From Planctomycetaceae bacterium (GTDB lineage Bacteria; Planctomycetota; Planctomycetia; Planctomycetales; Planctomycetaceae), in the NCBI GenBank assembly GCA_020426515.1, contig JAGQPW010000015.1, positions 1-57,687 on the forward strand: DNA of 57,687 bases, in the 5' to 3' direction. Made by a program: the position numbers and the translations under genes. Positions 44,052 to 53,351 of the stretch are shown one piece after another. The notes below the pieces were generated by a model, which had not been told where the DNA came from, ran no database searches, and saw only the letters and a program-made list of their open reading frames with translations. Each line of letters starts with the position of its first letter. Positions within the stretch are counted from its first letter, which is position 1.

Positions 44052-44951
44052 ATGCTCCGCTGGCGAGTTCTCATCTCGGTCGTGCTGATCCCGCTGCTGG
44101 CGGGGATCTTCTACGCCGATGCGCGTGGCGGGCCGATGGCGATTGGCCTGTTTGTGCTGTGCTGCGCCCTGGCGCTCCGCAGTACCTGGGAACTTGTGGA
44201 CCTCATCCGGGACCGGCAGCCTCGTCTGCATGTTTCGCTGATGATGCTCTCGACAATGGCTCTGATGTACGCCGCGTGGTGGCCGCATCTGATGCATCCC
44301 GAGGCGACGGCCAATGACACCGACCTGACCGTTCTGGCGGCGACGACGGGCATCGTGTGGATGGTGCTGGCGGCTGCAGCGTCCAGACGATATGACGCGC
44401 CTGGCGGGCACATCGAACGCCTTGGTACGGAGTTTCTGCTGGTCACTTACGTTGGCGTGCTGCTCGGTCTCACCGCTCAGCTGCGCTGGGTTGCGGGATT
44501 GCAGGCGGGCTATCTCGCTCTGGGATCACTGTTGATCTGTACCAAAGGGGGCGACATCGGGGCCTACTTTGTGGGCAAGCTTGTGGGCGGCGTGAAGCTG
44601 GCCCCGCTGCTCAGTCCCAAGAAAACAGTCGCCGGAGCGGTTGGCGGTGTGTTGGGAGCCCTGTTGTTCGGACTGCTGTGGTTCCACTTCGCCACACCGT
44701 GGCTCGTCGGTCAGCCAACTCAGTCTCCATTGTGGGCCCGAGCCTTGTACTGCATCGCGCTGGGAGCGGGCGGAATCGTGGGCGATTTGTCCGAATCGCT
44801 GATCAAGCGAGACTCCGGCAAGAAGGATTCCGCCCCACTGCTGCCCGGTTTTGGTGGTGTGCTCGATATCCTCGACAGTGTCCTGTTTGCCGGTCCGGTG
44901 GCGTATTTGCTGTGGCGATGTCTGCCACTGGCGACCTGGCTTTCGTCGTGA
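44052..44951 (+). CDS. cdsA: phosphatidate cytidylyltransferase CdsA, signature variant
   Basis: A 299-residue protein with about seven to eight membrane segments. The C-terminal signature reads SLIKRDSGKKDSAPLLPGFGGVLDILDSVLFAGPVAY. The usual S-x-L-K-R-x4-K-D and the final Asp are present, but the His of PGHGG is Phe and the Arg of D-R-x-D is Ile. It makes CDP-diacylglycerol at the inner membrane, the entry to phospholipid synthesis. A TTG at 44007 opens the frame; the ATG at 44052 (MLRWRVLISVVL) is more usual. The small zinc-ribbon gene follows after ten bases. Confidence 0.9.
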   Translation: MLRWRVLISVVLIPLLAGIFYADARGGPMAIGLFVLCCALALRSTWELVDLIRDRQPRLHVSLMMLSTMALMYAAWWPHLMHPEATANDTDLTVLAATTGIVWMVLAAAASRRYDAPGGHIERLGTEFLLVTYVGVLLGLTAQLRWVAGLQAGYLALGSLLICTKGGDIGAYFVGKLVGGVKLAPLLSPKKTVAGAVGGVLGALLFGLLWFHFATPWLVGQPTQSPLWARALYCIALGAGGIVGDLSESLIKRDSGKKDSAPLLPGFGGVLDILDSVLFAGPVAYLLWRCLPLATWLSS

Positions 44952-44961
44952 GGACGCAGCC

Positions 44962-45234
44962 TTGAGTTACGATGACTTTGATACCGACTCGGATGACGAC
45001 TGGGACGACTACCCGGACGACACGGATGAGTTCGCACCTTCGGTCACGATTCCCTGCTGGAATTGTGGCGAAGAGGTCTACGAGGATGCCGTTCAGTGCA
45101 CCCGGTGCGGGCAGTACGATCCCGGAAAGGGGCGGCGGCATCCCCCGCGTCCGATGTGGTTCTGGGTTCTGGGACTGTTGGGAATCCTCGCCGTAATCGG
45201 CACGATTCTGCTGGGGACTCTGGTCGGCTTCTGA
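44962..45234 (+). CDS. small acidic zinc-ribbon membrane protein
   Basis: A 90-residue protein starting at TTG with GAGGA seven bases ahead. Residues 1-22 are very acidic (DDFDTDSDDDWDDYPDD), residues 31-50 form a zinc ribbon (CWNCGEEVYEDAVQCTRCGQY, CxxC-x14-CxxC), and residues 65-88 one membrane segment (WFWVLGLLGILAVIGTILLG). An ATG in frame lies only upstream inside cdsA. Ten bases after cdsA, probably co-transcribed. Role unknown; may be a membrane-tethered adapter. Confidence 0.72.
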   Translation: MSYDDFDTDSDDDWDDYPDDTDEFAPSVTIPCWNCGEEVYEDAVQCTRCGQYDPGKGRRHPPRPMWFWVLGLLGILAVIGTILLGTLVGF

Positions 45235-45259
45235 ACTTCCGATGCCGCGTTCACTGGAC

Positions 45260-46135
45260 TCAGGCGTGCGTGCTCTGCCGCAATGACGCGGACTCGGTCC
45301 CCTGCCCGGAGCGATAGAGAACTCCGGAGGCAATCGCAAACAGAAGGGCCATACCGATCAGCACGGCCGCCACCATCGGTATCCGGTCGGTCGTCACACT
45401 GCGTTGCCAGTCTCGCTGCAGCCGCTGCATTGCTGCATCGTTGCTGAAATTGTACGCCCAGGTCACCTCCTGCACCGGCTCGGTGAATTCCCCGACCGAG
45501 AGCTGATGCGTGGCGATGGCTTCCCGCTCGATGATGCCGGCCTGTTCAATCTGAGCCAGCGTCGGTTTCCAGTTCTCCACGCGCGGCTCGCGCAACGTCA
45601 ACTCACGTTCCAGCTGTGGCAGGAGTCTGGCGAACAACTGTGCTCGCGCCTCTTCCGTTGTCGCAAACCGCTCGCTGGTCAACTGGCCTCGACCCGGGTT
45701 GCTGTTGAGATAGGTTCCCAGACGTAACCAGTCCGGTTGCCCGCCAATTCTGCCGGCCACCATGCGCTGCATCTTCGGGTCATGAACACGCTCGGAAAAT
45801 CCTACTGATGGCGACTGATTGTTGTCACTATTGGCGGCGGAGGCTGAAGGCTCGTTGGGGAGTGCCTGATCCGTGGGGTTGTTGGTTTCCACCGGAATCG
45901 CTTCGCTTTCAAATCGTAGTTGCGGTGTCGCTAGCAAGTGTTGCTCATTGCGGGCTACTTGATCGACGCTTGGCGAGACAACACCAAACACTCCGATGAC
46001 GAGCACCAGCGATACCGTGAGCACTAGTGATCCCAACGTCCAGCGACCGATTGGAGTGCGCAACAGCACGACAAATCCAACGACGATCGTGGCGAGAATG
46101 GCCAGCAGCAAAGGTCCAGCAACAAGAAGAGTCAT
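45260..46135 (-). CDS. double-membrane-anchored hypothetical protein
   Basis: A 291-residue protein. Two adjacent membrane segments at the start (LLVAGPLLLAILATIVVGFVVLL and LGSLVLTVSLVLVIGVFGVV) and one near the end (VAAVLIGMALLFAIASGVLY) frame a soluble domain of about 200 residues with a Ser/Asn linker. I do not recognise the domain. GTG at 46144 is an alternative start. It lies 64 bases downstream of the kinase gene on the same strand and may be co-transcribed with it; kinase context suggests a signalling role. Confidence 0.7.
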   Translation of the reverse strand: MTLLVAGPLLLAILATIVVGFVVLLRTPIGRWTLGSLVLTVSLVLVIGVFGVVSPSVDQVARNEQHLLATPQLRFESEAIPVETNNPTDQALPNEPSASAANSDNNQSPSVGFSERVHDPKMQRMVAGRIGGQPDWLRLGTYLNSNPGRGQLTSERFATTEEARAQLFARLLPQLERELTLREPRVENWKPTLAQIEQAGIIEREAIATHQLSVGEFTEPVQEVTWAYNFSNDAAMQRLQRDWQRSVTTDRIPMVAAVLIGMALLFAIASGVLYRSGQGTESASLRQSTHA

Positions 46136-46199
46136 ATCGCACACCGATGTTTCGCAGAAAACCGCAGCATCTCACTAATCCTAAAGCCCGCAAGGCGGC

Positions 46200-48008
46200 T
46201 CACAGTGCCCCCCGCCTCCGGCGTTCATACCAGGGGCTGCACAGCTGCACGGTGATCGAAGTGAGCGCTGCACAAATCACTGCGAGGGACTGCGGAAAGG
46301 AGAAGATTGCGGTGATCAGCCACGCCACAATAATCGTTCCCAGCACCTTGCTGATGCTGAACCGCTTGGCCCGCACGGGAAGTGTTTGCTGCCGCCAGTC
46401 GCGAAGACACAGCAGCAGTGTGGTGAACACGATGAAGCCCAGGGCGGAAGGCATGTCCGACGTTCCCGACAGGGGATGATCGCCAATACGCTCGAACACG
46501 CCGCGGGCTGCGGGAGTGTGAATCATCAGATATTCGGCCAGTAAAGACACCAGGACTCCCAGTCCCAGTCCGCCCAGCGCATAGGGCAACCGGCGTTTCG
46601 GTTCTTCGCCGTAGTGCAATCGATAGAGTGCGGGGATCAGCAAGATTGTCCAGCTCAACAGCGTGCTCGTTGCGACAACAAAGGCGGCCATCGCGAGATC
46701 TAATTCCGTTGATCCGGTCAGACGTTCCATGGTCGTTTGCGGGGCAATGCCGATCAGTCCCAACGTCAGCAACCCCACCAGTGGAACGGTGAGCGCCGCA
46801 GCGCCGAGATATTGCCCCACGATCCGCCGCTTGGCTCGTTCACGTGGAGGCAAGACTGAGTCACGCCGTACGGCATCGCGAGACGAAAGGACACGAGACG
46901 CCAGATCACGCATTCCGGCGAAGGGGGCATTCTGCAGGAACAACAGCCAGAGATAGGCTCCGCCAGCTGCGAATAGGACGGGAGGGATCACGAATTCCAA
47001 CCCGCTGCCGCTGTGAACCTGCGAGGCTGCCAGAACTCCGGCGGCGACGATGAACATCCAGCCTCGCGCGCTGGGGAGCAGCCCGGTCAGCGAATCCGCC
47101 GGTTTCTGTCGCGGCGGATTCGCTGAGGTTCTGGCGCCCGCACTGTCGGTCGACATGTCTGCAAACGTGACTTCAATCGGCCGGTTCGCAGCAGGAACTG
47201 GTTGCGGCTCGTCCCGTCCGAGGAGTGCCGCTTCGAACGCAGTTCCAAATGATTCCAGCGAATCGAACCGCCGGGTTGGGTCCTTCTCCAAAGCTCGCCC
47301 AATGACACGCTGCAATCGTGGTGGCAGGCGCGTGAGATCTGGTGGCTCGGAAAGATGTTTCATCAGAATCTCGCCGGTCGATTCGCCATCGAACGGGAGC
47401 GATCCGGTAAGCATCTCGTAAATCATCACGCCCAGTGCGTAGACATCGACCTCTTTTCCATACCGCCCCTTCGCCACTTCCGGAGCCATGTAGTACACGG
47501 TCCCCACGCTTTGCGTCTGGGCACTGCGACGGGAGTGGGTAATGAACTTGGACAGGCCGATGTCGCCAATTTTGATGGTCTCGCCATCCGAGAAGATGTT
47601 GCCCGGCTTCAGATCGCGATGCACGATGCCTCGCTGATGCAGGTACGTTCCACCAGCAACGACTCCATTCACCCACTTGCGAATCAGTTCCAGCGGCATC
47701 CCTTGCGGATAGCGGCGGATGACGGCATCGAGCGTATCGCCAGGAACAAACTCCATGACGATCCAGTGATCGCCGTCGCCATCCTGCTGGACGTTGAAGA
47801 TCGTCACGAGATTCGGATGCGACAGGTTCAGGCACTGCTGCACGCCGCGCAGCTCGACCTCAGTATTGTGCTGCAGTAACTTGAGGGCCACTTCCCGACC
47901 GGAGTCGCTCACCGCATAGTACACCTCTCCGAACCCACCACGATGAATGGCGCGTTTGATGGTGTAGCCATCAAGCGGTCGGGATTCAGGAGGGAAGGTG
48001 AATTTCAT
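46200..48008 (-). CDS. membrane-embedded Hanks-type Ser/Thr protein kinase
   Basis: A 602-residue protein. Kinase domain residues 14-265: GGFGEV (24-29), Lys43 in VALKLL, HRDLKPGN (130-137), DIG at 149-151 in place of DFG, and APE at 175-177. The catalytic residues are all there; DIG is a tolerated variant. After a linker come about seven hydrophobic segments (residues about 315-595), with a soluble segment RDLASRVLSSRDAVRRDSVLPPRERAKRR between. No extracellular sensor such as PASTA is seen, so signal input is likely through the membrane part. An FHA-like protein and a coiled-coil membrane protein are next to it on the same strand. Confidence 0.92.
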   Translation of the reverse strand: MKFTFPPESRPLDGYTIKRAIHRGGFGEVYYAVSDSGREVALKLLQHNTEVELRGVQQCLNLSHPNLVTIFNVQQDGDGDHWIVMEFVPGDTLDAVIRRYPQGMPLELIRKWVNGVVAGGTYLHQRGIVHRDLKPGNIFSDGETIKIGDIGLSKFITHSRRSAQTQSVGTVYYMAPEVAKGRYGKEVDVYALGVMIYEMLTGSLPFDGESTGEILMKHLSEPPDLTRLPPRLQRVIGRALEKDPTRRFDSLESFGTAFEAALLGRDEPQPVPAANRPIEVTFADMSTDSAGARTSANPPRQKPADSLTGLLPSARGWMFIVAAGVLAASQVHSGSGLEFVIPPVLFAAGGAYLWLLFLQNAPFAGMRDLASRVLSSRDAVRRDSVLPPRERAKRRIVGQYLGAAALTVPLVGLLTLGLIGIAPQTTMERLTGSTELDLAMAAFVVATSTLLSWTILLIPALYRLHYGEEPKRRLPYALGGLGLGVLVSLLAEYLMIHTPAARGVFERIGDHPLSGTSDMPSALGFIVFTTLLLCLRDWRQQTLPVRAKRFSISKVLGTIIVAWLITAIFSFPQSLAVICAALTSITVQLCSPWYERRRRGAL

Positions 48009-48120
48009 GAGAGCGGTAGAGAATCAGACACAGGGCTTGTCAGTTGATGGAACGAAACGTCGTCGCGAATGGATCAGGCAAACTCCAAATTCCTGAGGTG
48101 TGGGGGCCTCGCGAAACAGG

Positions 48121-48753
48121 TTATGGGGTGACAACTTCAAGTCGGGCACACAGTTCGCCAATGGAAATCAGGCTGCCATGTGTCAGCGGCTGGGGGGCTT
48201 TGATTCGCTGGCCATCGAGTTCCAACTCTGGTTGAGGCTGACAGAACAACTGGTCCTGTCGTCGAAATAATACCAGCGGCTGAGTCCACCGGGGACAGGT
48301 GATGTGGACTCCCGCCCCTGATCCAATCAGCAGTGTGTCGGCCAGAAGAATCACTCCATCGATACTGGAGATCGGGCGATGGGGACTGCAGATCCGAAGG
48401 ACTGCCGATCGACTCAGGATACTGGGGCGCGTCCAGCTCAGCTGCACATCGTTTCCCAGCCTGATGTTGGCGGCTGAGGCCAGAAAGACGTTTTCAGTCA
48501 CCGGCTGACCATCAATTACGGCCGGGCCGGTCGTGCTGAGTTGGTAGTGCTCTCCCGAACGCATCACCTGACAATGCCTGCGGGACAGTGCTGCCTGAAT
48601 TCCAAAATCGGCCTCGCAGGGCTGACCGGCCGCCCCTCCGCCCAAGGTGAGCGTATCGGCAAACCAAAGCTGCCAGCATCCCACCCCGTCGATCCACAAG
48701 CGGCAACCTTGTGGGCCGGTGGCGGATGTCGCTGGTGAACGGGTGGGTGTCAT
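48121..48753 (-). CDS. FHA-like phosphothreonine-recognition protein
   Basis: A 210-residue protein. LSRRHCQVMRSGEHYQL follows the FHA core pattern (S-R-x-H ... Y-x-L), after ADTLTLGGGAAGQPCEADFGIQAA. A second, weaker FHA-like half may lie in residues 100-200 (ADTLLIGSGAGVHITCPRWTQPLVLFRRQDQLF). FHA domains bind phosphothreonine and often serve Hanks kinases, as next door (112 bases downstream). The frame opens at 48843; the ATG at 48753 is a better start. No membrane segment. Confidence 0.75.
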   Translation of the reverse strand: MTPTRSPATSATGPQGCRLWIDGVGCWQLWFADTLTLGGGAAGQPCEADFGIQAALSRRHCQVMRSGEHYQLSTTGPAVIDGQPVTENVFLASAANIRLGNDVQLSWTRPSILSRSAVLRICSPHRPISSIDGVILLADTLLIGSGAGVHITCPRWTQPLVLFRRQDQLFCQPQPELELDGQRIKAPQPLTHGSLISIGELCARLEVVTP

Positions 48754-48890
48754 GTGCTGAAATTGGAGAGGCTTCAAATGGCCCTCATCCCGGCCCTCGC
48801 ACCGAAGGAGAGGAAAGTCGAATGCTTGTCCCACATTGACCAAACGCGTTCAGCGTCGCAAGAGACTTACGACGCTGAACCGGAGGACGA

Positions 48891-49715
48891 TTAACGGGTG
48901 CCTTCCGAACTGACCAGTTGGGCAGGCGGAACAGTGGTTCGCTTTGAGAAGTATTCATCGACCTTGGCTGCAATGTTCTCGGGAGAATCTTTCTGAGCCG
49001 ACTGCTCAACCGGAATCAGTCCCGAAAAATCTCCTTCGGCAGCGAGCACGGCATCTTCGACATCGAGACGCTTGTCGATTTCCGAAATCAGGCCTCGCAC
49101 CTGGGCCAGTTTGGAATCATCAATTTCGAGTCCACTAATCTGCTTGCGGGCTTCAATAGTCGACAGTCGCGCCTGAAGACGTTCCAGTTCCACTTCCAGT
49201 CCCTTCCGCTGCGAAAGCATTCCTTCCAGCGTTTCGCGATGCGCCTGCAGTGCCTGCTCCTTCATGGTGAGCAGTTCCTGTTCACGCTTCAGCGTTTCTT
49301 CGGCGACCTGGAATCGATTGAATCGTTCGGCCAGATCCTTTTCCACTTCGTGCTGCGTGTAACGACGACCGGCGTACACAAAATGCTTGTCGTCATCCTT
49401 CAGGTCATCGCTGAGCGAGAGAATGGCTTCCTCCTGGCTCGCCAGCCCGGATTCCCGGGTGGCGATCGACTTCTGCAGTCGCTCCACATCGACCTGTTGT
49501 TGGGCGATGATTGTGATGGACTTCTTGATTTCCGGAAGCAGCTGAGCCACTTCGCGTCGGGCACGTTCAATCTCAAATTCGAGTGGTACACCGCTGCGAA
49601 CCTGATCGCGGACCGAATGGACGCCCGTGTAGACGTAGCTCGTGAATTCGCGACCAAAAATGAGTCCCCCCAGCAGGGTCACGGCGATTCCGCTGACAAT
49701 GACTTTCTTGACCAT
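48891..49715 (-). CDS. coiled-coil membrane-anchored protein
   Basis: A 274-residue protein. One N-terminal membrane segment (KVIVSGIAVTLLGGLIFG), then about 150 residues of predicted coiled coil: RARREVAQLLPEIKKSITIIAQQQVDVERLQKSI and later AEETLKREQELLTMKEQALQAHRETLEGMLSQRKGLEVELERLQARL. The ending is a flexible Lys/Pro stretch. The ATG at 49715 has GAGGAG in front. I think the type is conserved in planctomycetes; a role in cell-envelope organisation is a guess. Confidence 0.75.
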   Translation of the reverse strand: MVKKVIVSGIAVTLLGGLIFGREFTSYVYTGVHSVRDQVRSGVPLEFEIERARREVAQLLPEIKKSITIIAQQQVDVERLQKSIATRESGLASQEEAILSLSDDLKDDDKHFVYAGRRYTQHEVEKDLAERFNRFQVAEETLKREQELLTMKEQALQAHRETLEGMLSQRKGLEVELERLQARLSTIEARKQISGLEIDDSKLAQVRGLISEIDKRLDVEDAVLAAEGDFSGLIPVEQSAQKDSPENIAAKVDEYFSKRTTVPPAQLVSSEGTR

Positions 49716-50246
49716 TGCTTTGTCTCCTCGAAAACAGGCAGGACCGGTCATGGCTTCAGGACTCCTGCTCAGTAAGTGATATTCGCATCGTGCGTCCGGG
49801 ACGGGCCCGGTGTGAGTTCCAGGCTGTTATTCGCCGGACGTCCGCCGATATTGGCTTCAGACGTCAAAAAAACAGAAACGATCAATTCCATGCGGCGTAA
49901 CTGTCGTGTTCGGAAGTGTTTATGGTCGCTGTTTTGATGCGGCTGCAATGTTGCTGCCCGACGACGACACGTTGCCGTAAGTCAACACGCAGCCGCCTCC
50001 GCGTTGCCGGTTTACCACGTTCGTCGTTGCCGTTGAGCCCCCCGGGGAGCCCGTTGCAATGCGTAACTGGCGTCTGTGAAGTTGGTTATGGCTCAGGTTG
50101 GAATGTGTTGTGGGATTGCGGCGCGCGATTTTCACATTGTCAATCAGCGTTTCACACACATTCCGCGCCCCAACCGCAGACGCCTTCCTCGCGTTTCCGG
50201 TTTGGCGATGCAGCACTGAGTCAGCGACCCGCTGAAAGGTTTCAGG
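49716..50246. other. divergent intergenic region, no feature resolved
   Basis: This stretch separates the coiled-coil gene (minus) from the sigma-54-type regulator (plus). It is long enough for two promoters. I find no sigma-54 (GG-N10-GC) site I trust, no hairpin with a T-run and no convincing small gene. Confidence 0.4.
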
Positions 50247-51680
50247 ATGGACCAGCCCCAGGTCATTATTTGCAGCTCCGACGAAATCCTTTGTCGCGAT
50301 GTGAGCGAGCAGTTGCGGACACGATGCAGGTTGCAGGTCGTGGCCGATATGCACGATCTCTCCCGCATCGGTCGGGAAATGAAACCGCGACTTCTGGTAC
50401 TGGACCTGCGTCTGGTGCGTGATGGAGGTCACACAGCTGATCGTGTGATTGAAGGATTGCAGCTGGATGCTCCGGAGACACAACTGGTTGTGCTCGCTGG
50501 TGATGATTGTCCGGAACTCATTGAACGACGATCAGCTTGTTCTCCGCTGGCATTGCATCGTGGTGCCGTCAGTGTGGATGCCATCGTTAAGGTGGTCGCT
50601 GACGCAGGGATCGAGTTGACCGACGAACGGGCAGACGCCGAGCTGGCTGTACAGACCCGGGATGCTCAGGCCAGGGATGCCTTTGGACAAGTGATCTTTG
50701 AAGGCATCACACGGCGGTTTGAGACTCGTTCCCCCCAGCTGAAGAAAATGCTGGAAGATCTGGTGATTGCGGCCGCCCACGATGTGACCATTCTGCTGAT
50801 TGGCGAGACCGGAGCTGGTAAGACGTTCCTGTCGAGTCTGATCCACGAAATCTCCCCGCGTCGCAAGGAGCCATTCCTGCATGTCGCCTGCGGTGCCCTG
50901 CCCCGTGAACTCATCGAGAGCGAACTCTTCGGACACATGAAGGGCTCGTTCACGAGTGCACATGCCGACAAGGAAGGTAAGTTCGTCGCGGCTGGTCGCG
51001 GGTCGATTCTGCTCGACGAAATCGACGTCCTCGGTCCGGAGCAGCAGGTTAAACTGCTGAAGGTCATCGAAACAGGTGAATTTGAGCCGGTGGGCTCGAA
51101 TCGCACGCTGAAGTCACAGGCCCGGTTGATCGTGGCCAGCAACCTTGAATTGCAGCCGCTCGTTGAGCAGGGCAAGTTCCGGCCCGACCTGTATTATCGC
51201 CTCAATATGCTGAAGTTTGAGATCCCCCCGCTGCGGAAACGCAAGGTGGACATCATTCCGCTTGCGAAGGCGTTCATTCAGAAGTTTCAGGAGAAGCACA
51301 ACATCAGCGTGCATCGCATCGAGGATGCTGTGCTTGATGCCCTGCTGAGTTACCCGTGGCCCGGAAATGTTCGTGAACTTGAACACGTAATGCAGCGGGC
51401 CGTGATTTATTGTCGCACTGGCGTGCTGAACGTGGAGCAACTACCCGCACACGTTCTGTCTGGACATGCCGGGCCAACGAACGACCCCAGCGTCAGCCTG
51501 GGTCAGTCGACCGCATCCTCCGATGCAACGCTCGGGCAGCAGGTCGCTCTGAGTGAGAAGGAAATCATCGAACAGGTGCTGTTCAAGAACGGCTTCAGCC
51601 GTACAAAGACCGCCAAGGAACTGGGGATCAGTCGTGTCACCCTGTACAACAAAATGAAAAAGTACGACATGATCCGCTGA
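50247..51680 (+). CDS. sigma-54-type AAA+ regulator with receiver-like domain, altered GAFTGA loop
   Basis: A 477-residue protein. N-terminal receiver-like domain (1-120) has Asp53 in VLDLRLV, but the acidic pair usual at the start is SDE and the conserved Lys is not obvious. AAA+ domain: Walker A GETGAGKT (186-193), Walker B SILLDEID (253-260), YYRLN arginine finger region, and YPWPGNVRELE. The sigma-54 contact loop reads GSFTSA (233-238) instead of GAFTGA. A Fis-type HTH ends the protein (SRTKTAKELGISRVTLYNKMKKY). Canonical members remodel the sigma-54 holoenzyme; the loop change could weaken or alter that contact. No sensor kinase gene is adjacent. Confidence 0.92.
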   Translation: MDQPQVIICSSDEILCRDVSEQLRTRCRLQVVADMHDLSRIGREMKPRLLVLDLRLVRDGGHTADRVIEGLQLDAPETQLVVLAGDDCPELIERRSACSPLALHRGAVSVDAIVKVVADAGIELTDERADAELAVQTRDAQARDAFGQVIFEGITRRFETRSPQLKKMLEDLVIAAAHDVTILLIGETGAGKTFLSSLIHEISPRRKEPFLHVACGALPRELIESELFGHMKGSFTSAHADKEGKFVAAGRGSILLDEIDVLGPEQQVKLLKVIETGEFEPVGSNRTLKSQARLIVASNLELQPLVEQGKFRPDLYYRLNMLKFEIPPLRKRKVDIIPLAKAFIQKFQEKHNISVHRIEDAVLDALLSYPWPGNVRELEHVMQRAVIYCRTGVLNVEQLPAHVLSGHAGPTNDPSVSLGQSTASSDATLGQQVALSEKEIIEQVLFKNGFSRTKTAKELGISRVTLYNKMKKYDMIR

Positions 51681-51725
51681 TCATGCCGTACTCGGTGACT
51701 GTTCAATTGCCCCGCCGGAGTGACG

Positions 51726-53288
51726 CTACTTTTCCGTCGATTCCGCCGGTGACTCTGCAGTTGGTTCTTCTGCTGGCTTGGCATCAGGAGTTTTCTCCTG
51801 GGCGGGCTTTGCTTCGGGAGTCTTCGCTTCCGTCGCTGCTTCCGTCTTTGATTCGGAAGCGTTCGCGGGCTTCGAATCAGAAACTTCGGCGGTCTTGCGG
51901 AGAGCTTTCAGCTCGTCTTCGGTCGGGAACCGGGCAGGTTCACGAACAGGGACCACGGCACTGACGGGAACCACTTCCCCATTGCCCAGTGAGGGGTCAA
52001 AAGACACCGCGCGAATGTAGTCGGCCTTGGCCTCATCGGCTCGTCCAGACTTCTTCAGCAGTTCGGAGCGTTTCAGAAACGCGGCAGCCACGTGGGCATC
52101 CATCCGGCGAGCTGTTTCATAGTCGGCCAGGGCTTCGTCCAGTTTCTCTTGAGCGAAGTAGGCGTCGCCGCGCAGTGACAATGCAGTGTGAGAGTTGCTG
52201 ATGGCCAATGCGGCATTGCACTGCTCGATGACTTTGGCCCAGTTCTTCTGAGCGGTGGCCAGGTGGGCCTGTCCGAGAATCGCCTCCAGACACTTTGCGT
52301 CCACGCGAGTCGCGTTCACGAACGACTTTTCGGCTTCTTCAAATTCAGATCCCTCCAGCAGCAGCTCGCCCCGGCGAACCCACAGGTCGGCCTGGCTGGG
52401 ATTGGCCTTCAGGCGTGTGTTGACCTGATTGAGTTCGTTGACGCGAGTAATGTGCTGGAGGTCCTCACGTGCTTCAATCAATCGGCCAGCGGCTCGCAAC
52501 GCATCGCTGCGGAGAGCGTAATACTGCAGGTTGGCAGGTGCCAGCTGAATGGCTTTCGCGAAGTCGTTGACGGCATCGCTGTAACGTTCAATTTTCTGGT
52601 AGGCGCGTCCACGATTGTTCAGTGAGTTCAGATAGTCAGGATTCAGCTCCAGCGCCCGATCAAACGAGGCAATCGCCTCGTCCATTCGGTCGAGCTGCAT
52701 CAACGCGTAGCCGCGGTTGTTGAGAGCGTCGATATAGTCTTCGTCGACACGCAGCGCTGCATCAAATTCTTTGATGGCCGCTTCGTACTTTTCCTTGGCG
52801 ATCATCACCAGACCGCGGTTGTTGTACGGCTGGGGGTACTGCAAATCGAGCCCCACGGCATCGCTGAAATCCTGATACGCGCGGTCCAGGTTCTTCAGCA
52901 GCAGCAGGAAGTAGCCGCGTGTGTTCCGTAAGCGGGCGTTCTTGGGCTCCAGCTCAATTGCCATCGTCATGTCGCGAATGGCTTCGGGCAACAATTTGGC
53001 CTCGCCCAGCAAGGTTCCACGCTGAATGTAAGGCTGTGCAGCCTTGGGATGCTGCTGGATTGCCTTCGTCAATGTTTGAACGGCGGCATTGGCGTCGCGG
53101 GCTTCGAGCTGCTTTTTCGCCTGGCTTAGCAGTTCTTCCAGAGGCTGCTGTGGCTCGGAAGCTGGCTCTGCGTTGGCGACCTGTGGTGCAGTCGATGCTG
53201 CCTGCTCTGCCACTGGCAAAGGAGTTGTTTCCGACCCACAACCGGCGCCCAGTAGCAGAGCCAACACAGCGAAATTCAAACGTTTCAT
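51726..53288 (-). CDS. TPR lipoprotein
   Basis: A 520-residue protein. Lipoprotein signal LLLGAGC with lipid-anchor Cys near residue 17 (MKRLNFAVLALLLGAGC). Residues about 50-450 contain ten or more TPR units, the central ones very regular (QYPQPYNNRGLVMIAKEKYEAAIKEFDAALRVD, DALNNRGYALMQLDRMDEAIASFDRALELN). The C-terminal 70 residues are Ala/Glu/Lys/Pro-rich, probably disordered. ATG at 53288 follows GGAAGGTGCG. It is convergent with the sigma-54-type regulator and downstream of the outer-membrane barrel gene, with a small hairpin between. It may scaffold envelope complexes. Confidence 0.88.
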   Translation of the reverse strand: MKRLNFAVLALLLGAGCGSETTPLPVAEQAASTAPQVANAEPASEPQQPLEELLSQAKKQLEARDANAAVQTLTKAIQQHPKAAQPYIQRGTLLGEAKLLPEAIRDMTMAIELEPKNARLRNTRGYFLLLLKNLDRAYQDFSDAVGLDLQYPQPYNNRGLVMIAKEKYEAAIKEFDAALRVDEDYIDALNNRGYALMQLDRMDEAIASFDRALELNPDYLNSLNNRGRAYQKIERYSDAVNDFAKAIQLAPANLQYYALRSDALRAAGRLIEAREDLQHITRVNELNQVNTRLKANPSQADLWVRRGELLLEGSEFEEAEKSFVNATRVDAKCLEAILGQAHLATAQKNWAKVIEQCNAALAISNSHTALSLRGDAYFAQEKLDEALADYETARRMDAHVAAAFLKRSELLKKSGRADEAKADYIRAVSFDPSLGNGEVVPVSAVVPVREPARFPTEDELKALRKTAEVSDSKPANASESKTEAATEAKTPEAKPAQEKTPDAKPAEEPTAESPAESTEK

Positions 53289-53331
53289 CGCACCTTCCCA
53301 TTCCATTGGCAGGCGAATTGTTCAATCCATC

Positions 53332-53351
53332 GCGGGACCATCATGTCCCGC
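53332..53351. repeat. short perfect hairpin between barrel and TPR lipoprotein genes
   Basis: GCGGGAC (53332-53338) and GTCCCGC (53345-53351) form a perfect 7-bp stem with a 6-base loop. No T-run follows. It may terminate the barrel gene transcript (minus strand) or sit in the leader of the lipoprotein mRNA. Confidence 0.45.

Noticed and set aside
50000..50246. sigma-54 promoter in front of the AAA+ regulator
   Set aside because: No GG-N10-GC pair with convincing flanks; several weak matches are expected by chance in GC-rich DNA.
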